Positions 37,045 through 45,755 of a DNA stretch of 64,000 bases are shown in pieces; the stretch's first letter is position 1, and every line of letters starts with the position of its first letter. The notes under the pieces were generated by a model. It saw nothing but the letters and a program-made list of their open reading frames with translations, had not been told where the DNA came from and did not search any database. Both the position numbers and the translations under genes were made by a program. The stretch lies in assembly GCF_001591545.1 (NCBI RefSeq), contig NZ_BCVC01000001.1:1116001-1180000 (forward strand), given 5' to 3'. This DNA comes from Lederbergia lenta NBRC 16444. GTDB lineage: Bacteria > Bacillota > Bacilli > Bacillales > Bacillaceae_C.

Positions 37045-38421
37045 TTATGATAGATCTTCTCTCTGTTGTCCTTTATAACCTTGATTTTTATTTTGTACAT
37101 ATCGTAAGCGAAATGAAAGTGTAACAGCACCAACAGCTAAACCAGTAATTAAACCAAGCCAATACCCATAGGGACCAAGCTCTGTAAATTTGGTTAATAT
37201 GAAACCAAAAGGTAATCCTATTACCCAAAATGAAATGAGAGCCATAATAAACGTAATATTTACATCTTTATAGCCTCTTAACGCTCCTTGAATCGGTGCT
37301 TGAACAGCATCTGATAGTTGAAAGAATACTGCAAAAAGCAAAAATTGTGATGTTAGTTTAACCACATCTATATCATCACTATACAGTTGTGCAACTTCTC
37401 CACGAAATATAAATAATAATAATCCCATTACAAGTGATAAACTTACACCGCCAATAATTCCAAGCATGCTATAGGAACGCGCGTCTTTATGTCTACCAGC
37501 TCCAGCTTCAAAGCCTATAAGAATAGTAAGTGCCATCGAGATGCTTAAAGGAACCATATAAAGTAGAGAAGAGAAATTAAGTGCTGCTTGATGGGCTGCA
37601 ATTACTTTCGTACCAAATTCACTCATAAATAATGTAACAGCCGAAAAAATACTTGTTTCAATAAATATGGACAATCCGATCGGAAGTCCAAGCGCAAAAA
37701 TTTCTTTCCATTTGCGCAAATGGATGCGATGCAATGTATTAAATAAGCCAAAATCCATAAAAGGCCTTTTCGTATGGATAACCCAAATGGCAATCAAGGT
37801 AATAAGCCAGTAAGTGATAGCAGACGCAATACCGGCTCCAATACCGCCTAACGCAGGTAGCCCCAATTTCCCAAATATGAATATGTAATTTAACACAAAG
37901 TTAATAGGTAATGAGCTAAGTGTTATGACCATCGTTACTCTTGTTTTTCCAAGCGCATCAATAAAGGAACGAAGAACATTATAGATGAAGAGTGGTACTA
38001 TTCCGAAAGCCAGACTCAATAAATAATTAGTAGCAACATGCCTTACATCATTTTCTAAATGCATAGAGTCTAATATTGGTCTCAAAATGATAGTTCCAAT
38101 TATAATGATAACAACTGCCATTGCAGCGCCAGCGTAAATCCCTTGGACAACGGAAAAAGGAACATCTTGTTTTTTCTTTGCTCCAATTAAATGGGCAACA
38201 ATCGGCGTAATAGCTAAAAGAATACCACTAAGCCCCGTAGATACTGGAACCCACAAGGATGATCCAACAGCGACACCGGCTAAATGATGGGCAGAATATT
38301 TCCCGGTCATCATAATATCAAAAAAGGTCATAGAAAACATTGCTAGCTGGGTGATTAATAAGGGAAGTAAAATCACCCAAAGTTGTAGAAGTTTTTCTCG
38401 TAAATTATCTGTTTGTTTCAT
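37045..38421 (-). CDS. MATE-family efflux transporter (NorM type)
   Basis: This 458-residue protein has about twelve membrane helices in two similar halves, as in multidrug and toxin extrusion transporters that use Na+ or H+ gradients. N-terminal WVILLPLLITQLAMFSMTFFD and the repeated LPIGLSIFIETSIF at the second half are typical of NorM. The substrate is unknown. ATG 38421 with GTGAGGGT upstream is preferred over GTG 38433. Confidence 0.9.
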   Translation of the reverse strand: MKQTDNLREKLLQLWVILLPLLITQLAMFSMTFFDIMMTGKYSAHHLAGVAVGSSLWVPVSTGLSGILLAITPIVAHLIGAKKKQDVPFSVVQGIYAGAAMAVVIIIIGTIILRPILDSMHLENDVRHVATNYLLSLAFGIVPLFIYNVLRSFIDALGKTRVTMVITLSSLPINFVLNYIFIFGKLGLPALGGIGAGIASAITYWLITLIAIWVIHTKRPFMDFGLFNTLHRIHLRKWKEIFALGLPIGLSIFIETSIFSAVTLFMSEFGTKVIAAHQAALNFSSLLYMVPLSISMALTILIGFEAGAGRHKDARSYSMLGIIGGVSLSLVMGLLLFIFRGEVAQLYSDDIDVVKLTSQFLLFAVFFQLSDAVQAPIQGALRGYKDVNITFIMALISFWVIGLPFGFILTKFTELGPYGYWLGLITGLAVGAVTLSFRLRYVQNKNQGYKGQQREDLS

Positions 38422-38540
38422 TTTTACCCTCACTTACAAAAAATTTCATTAAGATAAGATTATAGCATAATATCATTAAATATACATTATTTAAATGTCG
38501 ATAATATTATTATGTAAACAAAGAGTGAGACCTAATAATA

Positions 38541-38570
38541 AACCAACCAGGAGGTACTGGTTGGTTTTTA
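38541..38570. terminator. Hairpin downstream of the acetyltransferase gene
   Basis: AACCAACCAG pairs perfectly with CTGGTTGGTT. The T-run is better on the plus strand, but position suggests it ends the minus-strand acetyltransferase transcript. Confidence 0.7.
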
Positions 38571-38578
38571 GATCTTTA

Positions 38579-39142
38579 CTAAGCTTCAAGTGGTTGTAAT
38601 TCTTCTGATTCATTGGAATGTCGAATATAATTCATCGTAAATAAATCTTTAGGAACTTCATATAAATCATAAAGATATTTATCCTGATTTAACTGTTTGA
38701 ATATAGTAGGACGTGTTTCATTTGCTTGAATAACGTAGGGAAATTTTTCAGCAGCTTTTCTGGAACGAATATTTTCATTGCGAATACGCATATATATCGT
38801 TTCAATCTCTTTTTCGAAAAATAATTCTTGAAAAAAGCTTTCCTTTGCTAATATATTGTAACCTTTACCATGGTAAGGTTTACCGATCCAAGTACCTAAA
38901 AATCCGGCTAAACCTTCTATATCATAAAGATTGATCGTACCAATGGGATTTTCCCATTCATCAATGATCGTTCTTGAAATTAATTCTCCACGTTCTTCGG
39001 CCTCGATTGTTTGTTTCGTTACAAACATAAACTCTTCATAAGAATATGCTTTTTGTCGTACAAAAGGGAAAACATCCGGGTGCGCCATTAAATCATATAA
39101 TGCATGACATTCATGCCAAGTTAATTCACGTTTTTTCAGCAT
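38579..39142 (-). CDS. GNAT family N-acetyltransferase (RimJ/YoaA-like)
   Basis: This 187-residue protein has the GNAT core, with IIDEWENPIGTINLYDI, GTWIGKPYHGKGYNILA (acetyl-CoA P-loop variant) and RIRNENIRSRKAAEKF. The last is the RimJ/L-type motif A-B region used to acetylate protein N-termini or small substrates. The acceptor is unknown. ATG 39142 follows AGGAGGGGG. The long structured leader upstream, including a tRNA-shaped element, is unusual. Confidence 0.85.
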   Translation of the reverse strand: MLKKRELTWHECHALYDLMAHPDVFPFVRQKAYSYEEFMFVTKQTIEAEERGELISRTIIDEWENPIGTINLYDIEGLAGFLGTWIGKPYHGKGYNILAKESFFQELFFEKEIETIYMRIRNENIRSRKAAEKFPYVIQANETRPTIFKQLNQDKYLYDLYEVPKDLFTMNYIRHSNESEELQPLEA

Positions 39143-39149
39143 TATGAAC

Positions 39150-39217
39150 CCCCTCCTGGGCAGGGTAGTCCCGTAGATTCGTTCCTACCCTCGAAATTTT
39201 TTAAAGTTGCATAAAAA
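39150..39217 (-). promoter_or_regulatory. Structured mRNA leader with overlapping hairpins before the acetyltransferase
   Basis: On the minus strand the sequence CGAAATTTTTTA pairs with TAAAAAATTTCG around an 8-base loop. Directly after it AGGGTAG pairs with CTACCCT, ending just before the AGGAGGGGG ribosome site. The first stem shares its 5' arm with the acceptor-like 3' arm of the tRNA-shaped element at 39219-39293. The two structures therefore exclude each other, as in an RNA switch. No terminator is present, so control would be at translation. Function is inferred. Confidence 0.5.
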
Positions 39218-39218
39218 A

Positions 39219-39293
39219 TTTCGGGGTGGGAATCGAACCCACTAGGACCAGCCAAAGAACAGGACTGGTGGCGCACCATTTGCCTTCCCTCAA
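39219..39293 (-). ncRNA. tRNA-like element in the acetyltransferase leader
   Basis: On the minus strand 75 bases can fold like a tRNA. The T arm is perfect (GTGGG-TTCGATT-CCCAC). The D arm is GGC, a loop AAATGGTGC containing the usual GG, then GCC. An anticodon-like stem ACCAG/CTGGT carries an enlarged 13-base loop. The acceptor arms TTGAGGG and CCCGAAA pair at five of seven positions, with tandem G-A mismatches in the middle. There is no CCA end and no normal anticodon loop. It looks tRNA-derived, either a decayed gene or a regulatory mimic. Confidence 0.5.
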
Positions 39294-39413
39294 TTATGAG
39301 CTAATATTTAATTTTCAAGATATTTCTATTGACATCATACAAAAAAAAATCAGTTTTGCAAATAGAAAAAACAAAATATTTTTCACTTTTTTTCGACTGA
39401 TTTCGACAGTTCT

Positions 39414-40010
39414 CTATTGTTTGTTTTTTGATATAAAATGGTAAAGGAAGTAGCAGCATAAACAGACGGTGGCAATGATGATAATCGGCTTTAAGTAGAC
39501 GTGAGCAACCTGTCCAATTTCATCCCAATGAGACTCCAATTGAATCCCGATAAAGAGAAATAGGACAGTCCATGGGATCATTGCCGCCGCTGTATAAATA
39601 CTAAATTGATGAAAAGGCATTTTAGCGATCCCAGCTGGAATGGATATAGCATGTCTTACTATTGGGATGAATCTTGCTGTAAAGATGACAATTGTTCCAT
39701 ACTTTTGAAACCATTTTTCCGAAGCGTCCAAATGTTTAGAGTTAATTAGCAAGAACTTTCCATATTTATCGAAAAAGGGACGACCGCCATAAATACCGAG
39801 CCAATAAAGAAATAATTGTGCAATTGTTCCTCCAAGTACACCAGCCATTAAAGCGGATAGAAATGAAATTTTTCCTGAAGCAATTAAATATCCACCATAG
39901 CCAAGAACGATTTCACTAGGAATAACTTCTAACATAAGTGCAAGAGCAATCCCAAAAAATCCGTACTCACCTAATGTTTGCAAAATATGAACAATCCACT
40001 GATGATCCAT
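39414..40010 (-). CDS. DedA/SNARE-associated family membrane protein
   Basis: This 198-residue protein with about five membrane segments has the DedA signatures EVIPSEIVLGYGGYL and FTARFIPIVRHAISIPAG, where the acidic and arginine residues are needed in homologues. DedA proteins include undecaprenyl-phosphate and phospholipid flippases. ATG 40010 follows AAAGGGGG. It is transcribed away from the DUF4870 gene. Confidence 0.9.
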   Translation of the reverse strand: MDHQWIVHILQTLGEYGFFGIALALMLEVIPSEIVLGYGGYLIASGKISFLSALMAGVLGGTIAQLFLYWLGIYGGRPFFDKYGKFLLINSKHLDASEKWFQKYGTIVIFTARFIPIVRHAISIPAGIAKMPFHQFSIYTAAAMIPWTVLFLFIGIQLESHWDEIGQVAHVYLKPIIIIATVCLCCYFLYHFISKNKQ

Positions 40011-40146
40011 TTAAATCCCCCTTTAAATTCAGTAGAAATTCCCTATACTGAATAATATGCTTGTATAAATAAATAAGTATTTTTATGAAACTTTTAGAAT
40101 GAGAAATCGTACTATATAATAAGAGATATTTAAGGGAGTGGAAGTA

Positions 40147-40467
40147 ATGGAAAATAGTACAGAGAGAACTTTAGCCACAGTAATTTACGTGTCGAGTTTT
40201 TTTACTGCAGTCATAGGACCTTTAATTATTTGGTTGATTAAAAAAGATGAATCATCTTTCATAGACTATCACGGAAGGGAATACTTAAATTTCTTAATTT
40301 CCTATACTGTTTACGGAATAGTTGCAGCCATCTCTATGATCGTTTTAATTGGTTTTATTCTATTACCGATTGTAGGTCTACTTGGTTTTATTTTTACGAT
40401 CATCGGAGCGATCAAAGCATACGAAGGTCAAGCGTATCGGATCCCATTTATTTTTCGAGTGTTATAA
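40147..40467 (+). CDS. DUF4870 membrane protein
   Basis: The 106-residue protein has three membrane helices and the family pattern IKKDESSFIDYHGREYLNFLISYTVY followed by GAIKAYEGQAYRIPF. DUF4870 is widespread in Firmicutes with no known function. ATG 40147 is chosen, following AAGGGAGTGG; a GTG at 40138 falls inside the ribosome site region. Confidence 0.87.
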   Translation: MENSTERTLATVIYVSSFFTAVIGPLIIWLIKKDESSFIDYHGREYLNFLISYTVYGIVAAISMIVLIGFILLPIVGLLGFIFTIIGAIKAYEGQAYRIPFIFRVL

Positions 40468-40488
40468 GAATAAATGAACAAATGTCTA

Positions 40489-40518
40489 GTGCATCACTTA
40501 ATAGTGATGTGCTTTTTT
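40489..40518 (+). terminator. Terminator after the DUF4870 gene
   Basis: GCATCACT pairs with AGTGATG-GC and is followed by TTTTTT. Confidence 0.85.
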
Positions 40519-40795
40519 AGTGGGTTTAGTATGGATGCACTGTATTGGTGATGCGTTATAGAATTTTTGATACTTAGAAATATTAAATCTATGAAAGAGA
40601 AACAAAAATGTTGGACGAGGGATTCAAAGATAAGGTTTTGTTTTAAAGAAGAAAATGTGAATTTAATATGAAGAAAATAGGAGAATCAGCCGTTAGCAAA
40701 TGGATAATTCCGATATATAGAGTTACTCTAACATGAGAACTTAAAGTGCTAAGAGAAAATATAAAACTATTCAATGAATGAAAGTAGGCGTGTTT
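40519..40795 (+). other. Gene-free region before the immunity-like pseudogene
   Basis: These 277 bases contain no convincing coding frame, RNA or repeat. They probably contain the former promoter of the broken gene downstream. Confidence 0.4.
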
Positions 40796-41266
40796 ATGAG
40801 GAGCATAGGAAACCTTATGAATAGTATATGAAAATCAACTCTGTCCGATTCTATAATCAAAGAAAATATGTTAAAAGCTGTTACAGAGTCGGATGTTTTA
40901 TTTTACTTAATAGAATTATTTAAAATAGGGGATTTTACTCAAAAACCTTTATTGATTCAAATAATGAATCAGACTAAAGATAAAGATGTTTTGAATTTAT
41001 GTGTCAGAGTATTTTTATCTGTAGCAACTCATGAGGACTTAAGGGGCTCAAATAATCTTCGATTTCTTAATAAGGGAACGACGGAAACAATCAATACTTT
41101 TGCATCAGCCGCTGTAACTTCACTTTCTTTGGATATAATACCTTACTTATTAGTGTTACTTGAAGAGTGGAATGAAATTAGTGATACAGCTATTATTATA
41201 AAAGATTCTATTGACTTTTTTCTTGATTTTGAAGAAAAGTCAATAATTGCCCTTTTAGTAGTATAA
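40796..41266 (+). pseudogene. Immunity-like protein interrupted by an in-frame TGA
   Basis: An ATG at 40796 opens eleven codons, then a TGA at 40829-40831, after which the same frame continues to 41266. The downstream part (SDSIIKENMLKAVTESDVLFY) reads as a continuation, so the TGA replaces a sense codon, probably Trp. The protein is helical with a HEAT-like look (DKDVLNLCVRVFLSVATHEDLRGSNNLRFL), and I associate it loosely with Imm47-type immunity proteins. A shorter 132-residue product from ATG 40868 is conceivable, but that start has no ribosome site. No matching toxin gene is present. Confidence 0.5.
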
Positions 41267-41415
41267 ATATCTTGGGAAAGTGTGGTATAAATTTTCATGA
41301 AGAAGCTCTCTTTTTTGTGTTTTATTTTGTTTTGGACAATAAAATTTCAACACATTTTTTGGGGGCTTTTTCCTTTTGTCTTTGTTAAACTTGAATATTG
41401 ATTTTAGCAGATCGC

Positions 41416-41542
41416 GTTGATTGTAGCGGAAGGGGGCGACTCTTGCGGGATCAGCGGTCTATGTGAGATCCCGCAGAAGCGAAGCGACGAGGAAGCTCAC
41501 GAACCGCCCCGCGGAAAGCGTCCCCTTGGAGCGGAAATCAAC
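41416..41542. repeat. GC-rich Bacillaceae interspersed repeat (MITE-like palindrome)
   Basis: A 127-base GC-rich block stands out from the AT-rich surroundings. Its ends are inverted copies (GTTGATT and AATCAAC), and inner parts such as GCGGAAGGGGGCG, GATCCCGCAGAAGCG and CCGCCCCGCGGAAAGCG are partly complementary. Elements of this make-up recur in intergenic regions of Oceanobacillus/Virgibacillus-type genomes. I see one copy here; mobility is inferred. Confidence 0.7.
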
Positions 41543-41581
41543 AGTATTATGTAGTAGACCCTTTCCTTTTAAAAGACTTAA

Positions 41582-41616
41582 AACATCCAAAAATTCATTT
41601 TTGGGATGCCTGTTTT
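41582..41616 (+). terminator. Terminator-like hairpin in the degraded region
   Basis: CATCC-AAAAAT pairs with ATTTTT-GGGATG, followed by a TGTTTTC stretch. The gene it served is not identifiable. Confidence 0.6.
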
Positions 41617-42029
41617 CATATAAAGGTTAAGCTTTATTTTTGGGTAAACTTAAAAAGGATTTTATTGATTATATAGATAGACTTTCCATTAAAGATTGGG
41701 AAAAGGGGCAAAAATATTTCTACGGATACAAGCTTTAAACATGAGGAAAAAAGAAAGTTAAGCTACTACTTTTAATTTAGATGATCCAAAATGTAGAATT
41801 AACCGTGATAAATGTTTATTCGAACAAACCGCTTCTACAATTGTGGAGTATTGATTTCATTAGTAGTTCGGTTATCTATTACAGTCTTCCTCTTAGTATA
41901 AAAAATTAATATTTTACATAGAGTTACTTGCTTTCCCCGATTTTAATACAAAGAATGTAAGGTTTTCACAAGAAAAGTCCTAAATTGTTCCTATGGTTCA
42001 TATAATCCTAGCAGGGGGAAGGGAATCGT

Positions 42030-42773
42030 ATGAATATAAAAGACTATTATTCTCGAATGACTCGCTTGTACATGAATCAAACAGTGTTATTTTCATTGGT
42101 TTTTATTACTATCATTCTACCTAGCATTAAACAGGTTGATTTTTTACATGTCAATTTAGCTGGTATTGTTGTGTCACTCTGTTTATTTAATTTTTTTCTG
42201 AAGTATGTATATTTTTCGGGAAAAAACCGTGAAGTTTCAACTTTAATTAGTTCTAAGGATTTTACAATGAGTAAAGCGCAATCCTATATCTTACTCCGAT
42301 CGCCATCATCCTTTTCATACTTTGATATTTATTCTGCTGATGGAATCTGCCGTTTTTCGATATCTATGGTGAAAGGAAAGGAGAAGCGAAGTAGAAATAA
42401 GCTTAGTGAAACTACAAAAGCAAAATTAATGTTTAGGCTAGAGCAACAAGGGTCAGCAAATATCTCTTATATTCATGTGAATTCAAATGATGCGGTTATT
42501 TTTATTCAAGATAATAAGATACCTCTAATAATTACACAAATAAATTCTAGAGAAAAAGAGATATTAATTGGTTCAAAAACCTACCATTTAAAAAGACAAT
42601 ATGCAGATTATATATTATCCACAGATGAAAAAGTATTGATGAGGATCAAAAAAGGGTTCATGCCTATTAAAATGCAGGCACTGTTTCAACCAAACACTCC
42701 AGTGTTGAGTTTTGAAAGCCGTCTTACAGAAGACCAAAAATATTTATGTTTATGCTTATTAGTGTATTTATAG
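42030..42773 (+). CDS. Membrane-anchored protein of unknown function
   Basis: The 247-residue protein starts with two membrane helices (residues about 15-32 and 40-60), joined by a short loop, followed by a soluble beta-rich domain of about 180 residues. I do not recognise the family with confidence; the beta-rich tail recalls tubby/LURP-one-like barrels, but that is a guess. ATG 42030 follows AGGGGGAAGGGAA. It stands alone between the degraded region and ligD. Confidence 0.65.
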   Translation: MNIKDYYSRMTRLYMNQTVLFSLVFITIILPSIKQVDFLHVNLAGIVVSLCLFNFFLKYVYFSGKNREVSTLISSKDFTMSKAQSYILLRSPSSFSYFDIYSADGICRFSISMVKGKEKRSRNKLSETTKAKLMFRLEQQGSANISYIHVNSNDAVIFIQDNKIPLIITQINSREKEILIGSKTYHLKRQYADYILSTDEKVLMRIKKGFMPIKMQALFQPNTPVLSFESRLTEDQKYLCLCLLVYL

Positions 42774-42803
42774 AAGAGAGGCACAGAGAGGTTGTGAAGG
42801 GCG

Positions 42804-42843
42804 CTTATCAGTGGGAAACAAGATAATCATCACCACTGATAAG
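42804..42843. terminator. Long hairpin between the unknown membrane gene and ligD
   Basis: CTTATCAGTGG pairs perfectly with CCACTGATAAG. There is no strong T-run on either strand, so a terminator role is only likely from its position between convergent genes. Confidence 0.55.
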
Positions 42844-42882
42844 AGTGTAATTAGCAGAAGGTCCATAATAAGTATATAAAAG

Positions 42883-44712
42883 TTACTCTGTTTGAATCAA
42901 TTTTAAGACATGATCAAAAGGTTGGTTTCTTTTACATGAAAAAAAAGTCGCAAATGGATCGCCTAAAATATTTACTCTATCTAATACCTTATTCATAGTG
43001 AACATTTCCGGTCTTAAATCCTCTGTTATTTCATGCCAAAATAGCGGTGCAGCGACAAGCGCATCTTCATTGTTTCTAACGGAGTAAGGAGTGATAATTG
43101 TTTTACCTTCCGCATGCTGAATGAAATCAACATATAGTTTGCCCTGTCGGTTTTTTTTCAACCTTTCCGTTGTAAAAGCATGAGGTTCTGTAGTAATTAG
43201 AAAGTTGGCGATAAATTCTGTAAAAAGCCGTGTTTCTTTCCATGTAAATTGTTCGTCAGGAAGCGGTACATAGATTTGCATTCCTTTATTACCGGAGATT
43301 TTAATGAAAGTGGTTAAATTTAACGTATCAAACACTTGTTTCAGTAGAAAAGCTGCCTGGATGGCTAGGGAAAATTCCTTTCGCGAAGGTGGATCCAGAT
43401 CAAATACAATTTCGCTAACATAATTGCTTTTTATCGTTTGAAAAGGCACATGAAATTCTATCGCAAGCTGATTACCAAGCCAGATTAAAGTTTTTAAATC
43501 ATTACATATGATCATGGCTGAATTCTCTTGTATAAATGACTGTATATAATCTGGCGCAGTCTCAGGGCGTTTCTTTTGAAAAAAAGCCTCACCGAAAATG
43601 CCGTGAGGCGCGCGGATGACTGTTAATGGGCGATCTTGAAGAAAAGGTAACATGAAACTAGAGATACCTCTTAGATAACGTAGATAGGCCAACTTTGTTA
43701 CGTCTTGTTTATCCCATAGTAATTTATCAGGATTTGAAATTGTAACCTCTTCAGGAAAAACAGCATTATCAATTGAAAATGTTTCAAATGTGCAATGTTC
43801 CGGAAGTAAATCAAATCGTAAACACTTAAAGAAAGGTTCGCGAAGATTGTCTTCACTCCATTCTAAATAATATAGATCAAGACAAATACTAGGCTGAATT
43901 CTCAGGAAATTACCATTTTTCACATCGGAATTTTTCCTTATTGCATTTTTTAGAGCCATTTTTGTTTCTTTATCTAACCCATTAATAAAAAGGCCAAGAG
44001 CTTGAATTTTATCATTTTTCCATACACCAACATGGAAATACCCATTCTTTTCATCCAAAGCTGTTATAAAGCAAGAGACTATTTTCCAATTCTTCATTTT
44101 TAGCCACGTGGACGTTCTTTTGCCCTCTTCCCATAAGCTGGAGCCTAACTTTGCTACAATTCCTTCACTATCCTCATGCACCACTTTTTCAGAAATTACC
44201 TGATAATCGGAATAATAAGGTATATATTGCACGACTTTTTCTGTTTGAATGGATGGAGCCAACGAAAATTGTAATGACACGCATATGGATAACAATTTTG
44301 CTTTTCTTTTTATATAGGGGAGCGAAGTAGTATCAATACTATTAGTGGATAAAAGGTCAAAAACAAGCAATTTACATGCTCTTGTCTCTGCCGCGATATC
44401 AATTTTTTCTTTTGAACGCAATCTACCTCTTTTTTGAATGGCTAAAAAATTTGCTTTTGCGTCGGTTTGGAGGATTACAAGTTCACCATCGATTTTTAAA
44501 GGAAGTAAATCAGCAGCAATAGCTTGAGATCTATCTAGAAATTTCTTTACTTCAGGAAATAGAGGAAGTAAATCCCTTCCGTTTCTACTCCATAAAAAAC
44601 ATTCATCTTCACTCCAATCAAGAATACAACGAAAGCCATCATATTTTATTTCAAAAAACCAATTTCCTTGGCTTGGAGGATGAAAGGCTAAGGTTGGGAG
44701 CATGGGTTTCAA
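42883..44712 (-). CDS. ligD: ATP-dependent DNA ligase LigD (ligase plus polymerase domains)
   Basis: This 609-residue NHEJ enzyme has the ligase half first, with the nucleotidyl lysine in FEIKYDGFRC (motif I near residue 24) and DGELVILQ. A C-terminal primase-polymerase half follows from about residue 320, with PLTVIRAPHG, FFQKKRPETAPDY and the metal motif FDLDPPS. The order and the absence of a phosphoesterase domain match B. subtilis LigD (YkoU). TTG 44712, 7 bases after AGAGGTG, is preferred over ATG 44703. It is divergent from ku. Confidence 0.94.
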   Translation of the reverse strand: MKPMLPTLAFHPPSQGNWFFEIKYDGFRCILDWSEDECFLWSRNGRDLLPLFPEVKKFLDRSQAIAADLLPLKIDGELVILQTDAKANFLAIQKRGRLRSKEKIDIAAETRACKLLVFDLLSTNSIDTTSLPYIKRKAKLLSICVSLQFSLAPSIQTEKVVQYIPYYSDYQVISEKVVHEDSEGIVAKLGSSLWEEGKRTSTWLKMKNWKIVSCFITALDEKNGYFHVGVWKNDKIQALGLFINGLDKETKMALKNAIRKNSDVKNGNFLRIQPSICLDLYYLEWSEDNLREPFFKCLRFDLLPEHCTFETFSIDNAVFPEEVTISNPDKLLWDKQDVTKLAYLRYLRGISSFMLPFLQDRPLTVIRAPHGIFGEAFFQKKRPETAPDYIQSFIQENSAMIICNDLKTLIWLGNQLAIEFHVPFQTIKSNYVSEIVFDLDPPSRKEFSLAIQAAFLLKQVFDTLNLTTFIKISGNKGMQIYVPLPDEQFTWKETRLFTEFIANFLITTEPHAFTTERLKKNRQGKLYVDFIQHAEGKTIITPYSVRNNEDALVAAPLFWHEITEDLRPEMFTMNKVLDRVNILGDPFATFFSCKRNQPFDHVLKLIQTE

Positions 44713-44855
44713 AAGTTAACACCTCTTCATTAAATATATTCAGTACAATACATGTTTTTAGCTTTACCAATTCATATATTTTTACCAAAACTTGATAGGG
44801 ATGTTTGAGATCTTATTAAGTAAATACTAAAGATAAAAGAAAAGAAGGTGAGAAT

Positions 44856-45686
44856 TTGCACACGATGTGGAAAGGTAGTATCAGCTTTGGTCTTGTCAAT
44901 ATTCCAATAAAGCTGCATGCAGCAACAGAAGATAAAGATGTAAAATTCCGTTCCCTTCATAAAGAATGTCATACACCAATTAAATATGAAAAAATATGTC
45001 CCGTCTGTGAAAAAGAGCTTGAGTTAAAAGAAATTGTGAAAGGCTATGAAGTAACGAAGGGAAAGTTCGTCATAGTAGAAGAGGAAGAATTAAAGGAACT
45101 CAGTGCTTCTAAGGCAGAAAAAGCTGTGGAGATTATTGACTTTATAAAAATAGATGAAATTGATCCTATCTATTATAATCGCAGTTATTTTATGTCTCCA
45201 GATGGTAGTACAAAAGCGTATGGACTACTTCGCAAAGCACTTATACAGTCTGAAAAGGCGGGGATTGCCAAAATAATGATACGTTCAAAAGAACAACTTG
45301 CGGTAATTAGAGTGTTTGAGGGAGTATTGCTAATGGAAACAATACATTACCCTGATGAAGTACGCAAGGCGGCAGAGGTACCAAATATATCGACTGCAGA
45401 CGAAGTATCAAAAAAAGAAATTGATACAGCCATCTTATTAATCGACCAGTTAACATCAACATTTGAGCCGGAGAAATATAATGATGAATATAGATCTCAA
45501 GTGCTTGATCTTATAGAAGCAAAGAAAAGTGGAAAAGAAATGGTAACAGTCAAACAGAAACAACCAGCAGCAAATATGAATGAATTGATGGCGGCTTTAC
45601 AGGCTTCCATAGATAAAACAAAACCAACAACAAAGAAAAAGCCTGGACGAAAGAAAGCGACAGCCAAAAAGGATGTAGCGAAGTAA
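44856..45686 (+). CDS. ku: Non-homologous end-joining protein Ku
   Basis: This 276-residue protein binds double-strand DNA ends and recruits LigD. It has the bacterial Ku core starting MWKGSISFGLVNIPIKL, with ECHTPIKYEKICPVCEKEL and FEPEKYNDEYR. A Lys-rich C-terminal tail (KKKPGRKKATAKKD) is likely to bind DNA. The start TTG 44856 follows AAGAAGGTGAG. ligD is divergent with a 143-base shared promoter region. In B. subtilis both genes are expressed in the forespore, but I could not place a sigma-G promoter here. Confidence 0.95.
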   Translation: MHTMWKGSISFGLVNIPIKLHAATEDKDVKFRSLHKECHTPIKYEKICPVCEKELELKEIVKGYEVTKGKFVIVEEEELKELSASKAEKAVEIIDFIKIDEIDPIYYNRSYFMSPDGSTKAYGLLRKALIQSEKAGIAKIMIRSKEQLAVIRVFEGVLLMETIHYPDEVRKAAEVPNISTADEVSKKEIDTAILLIDQLTSTFEPEKYNDEYRSQVLDLIEAKKSGKEMVTVKQKQPAANMNELMAALQASIDKTKPTTKKKPGRKKATAKKDVAK

Positions 45687-45755
45687 TGGGCTTTCATTTT
45701 TTAAGCTTTATGAGATCAAAGATTTATGTTATTATCAAGTAAAAAGAGGATTTAA

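Larger units (their letters stand above)
41267..42029. other. Degraded intergenic region
   Basis: This 763-base stretch contains the GC-rich repeat (41416-41542), a terminator-like hairpin (41582-41616) and short coding-looking scraps. The scraps are DYIDRLSIKDWEKGQKYFYG at about 41669-41728 and KCRINRDKCLFEQTASTIVEY near 41800. Stops and frame changes break them up, so no intact gene is present. It looks like the remains of deleted accessory genes. Confidence 0.5.

Noticed and set aside
39226..39444. Plus-strand ORF of 72 codons starting with a GIEPT-like sequence
   Set aside because: It is the antisense translation of the tRNA-shaped element (T arm read backwards). Such GIEPT strings are a known spurious product of tRNA-like sequence, and no ribosome site is present.
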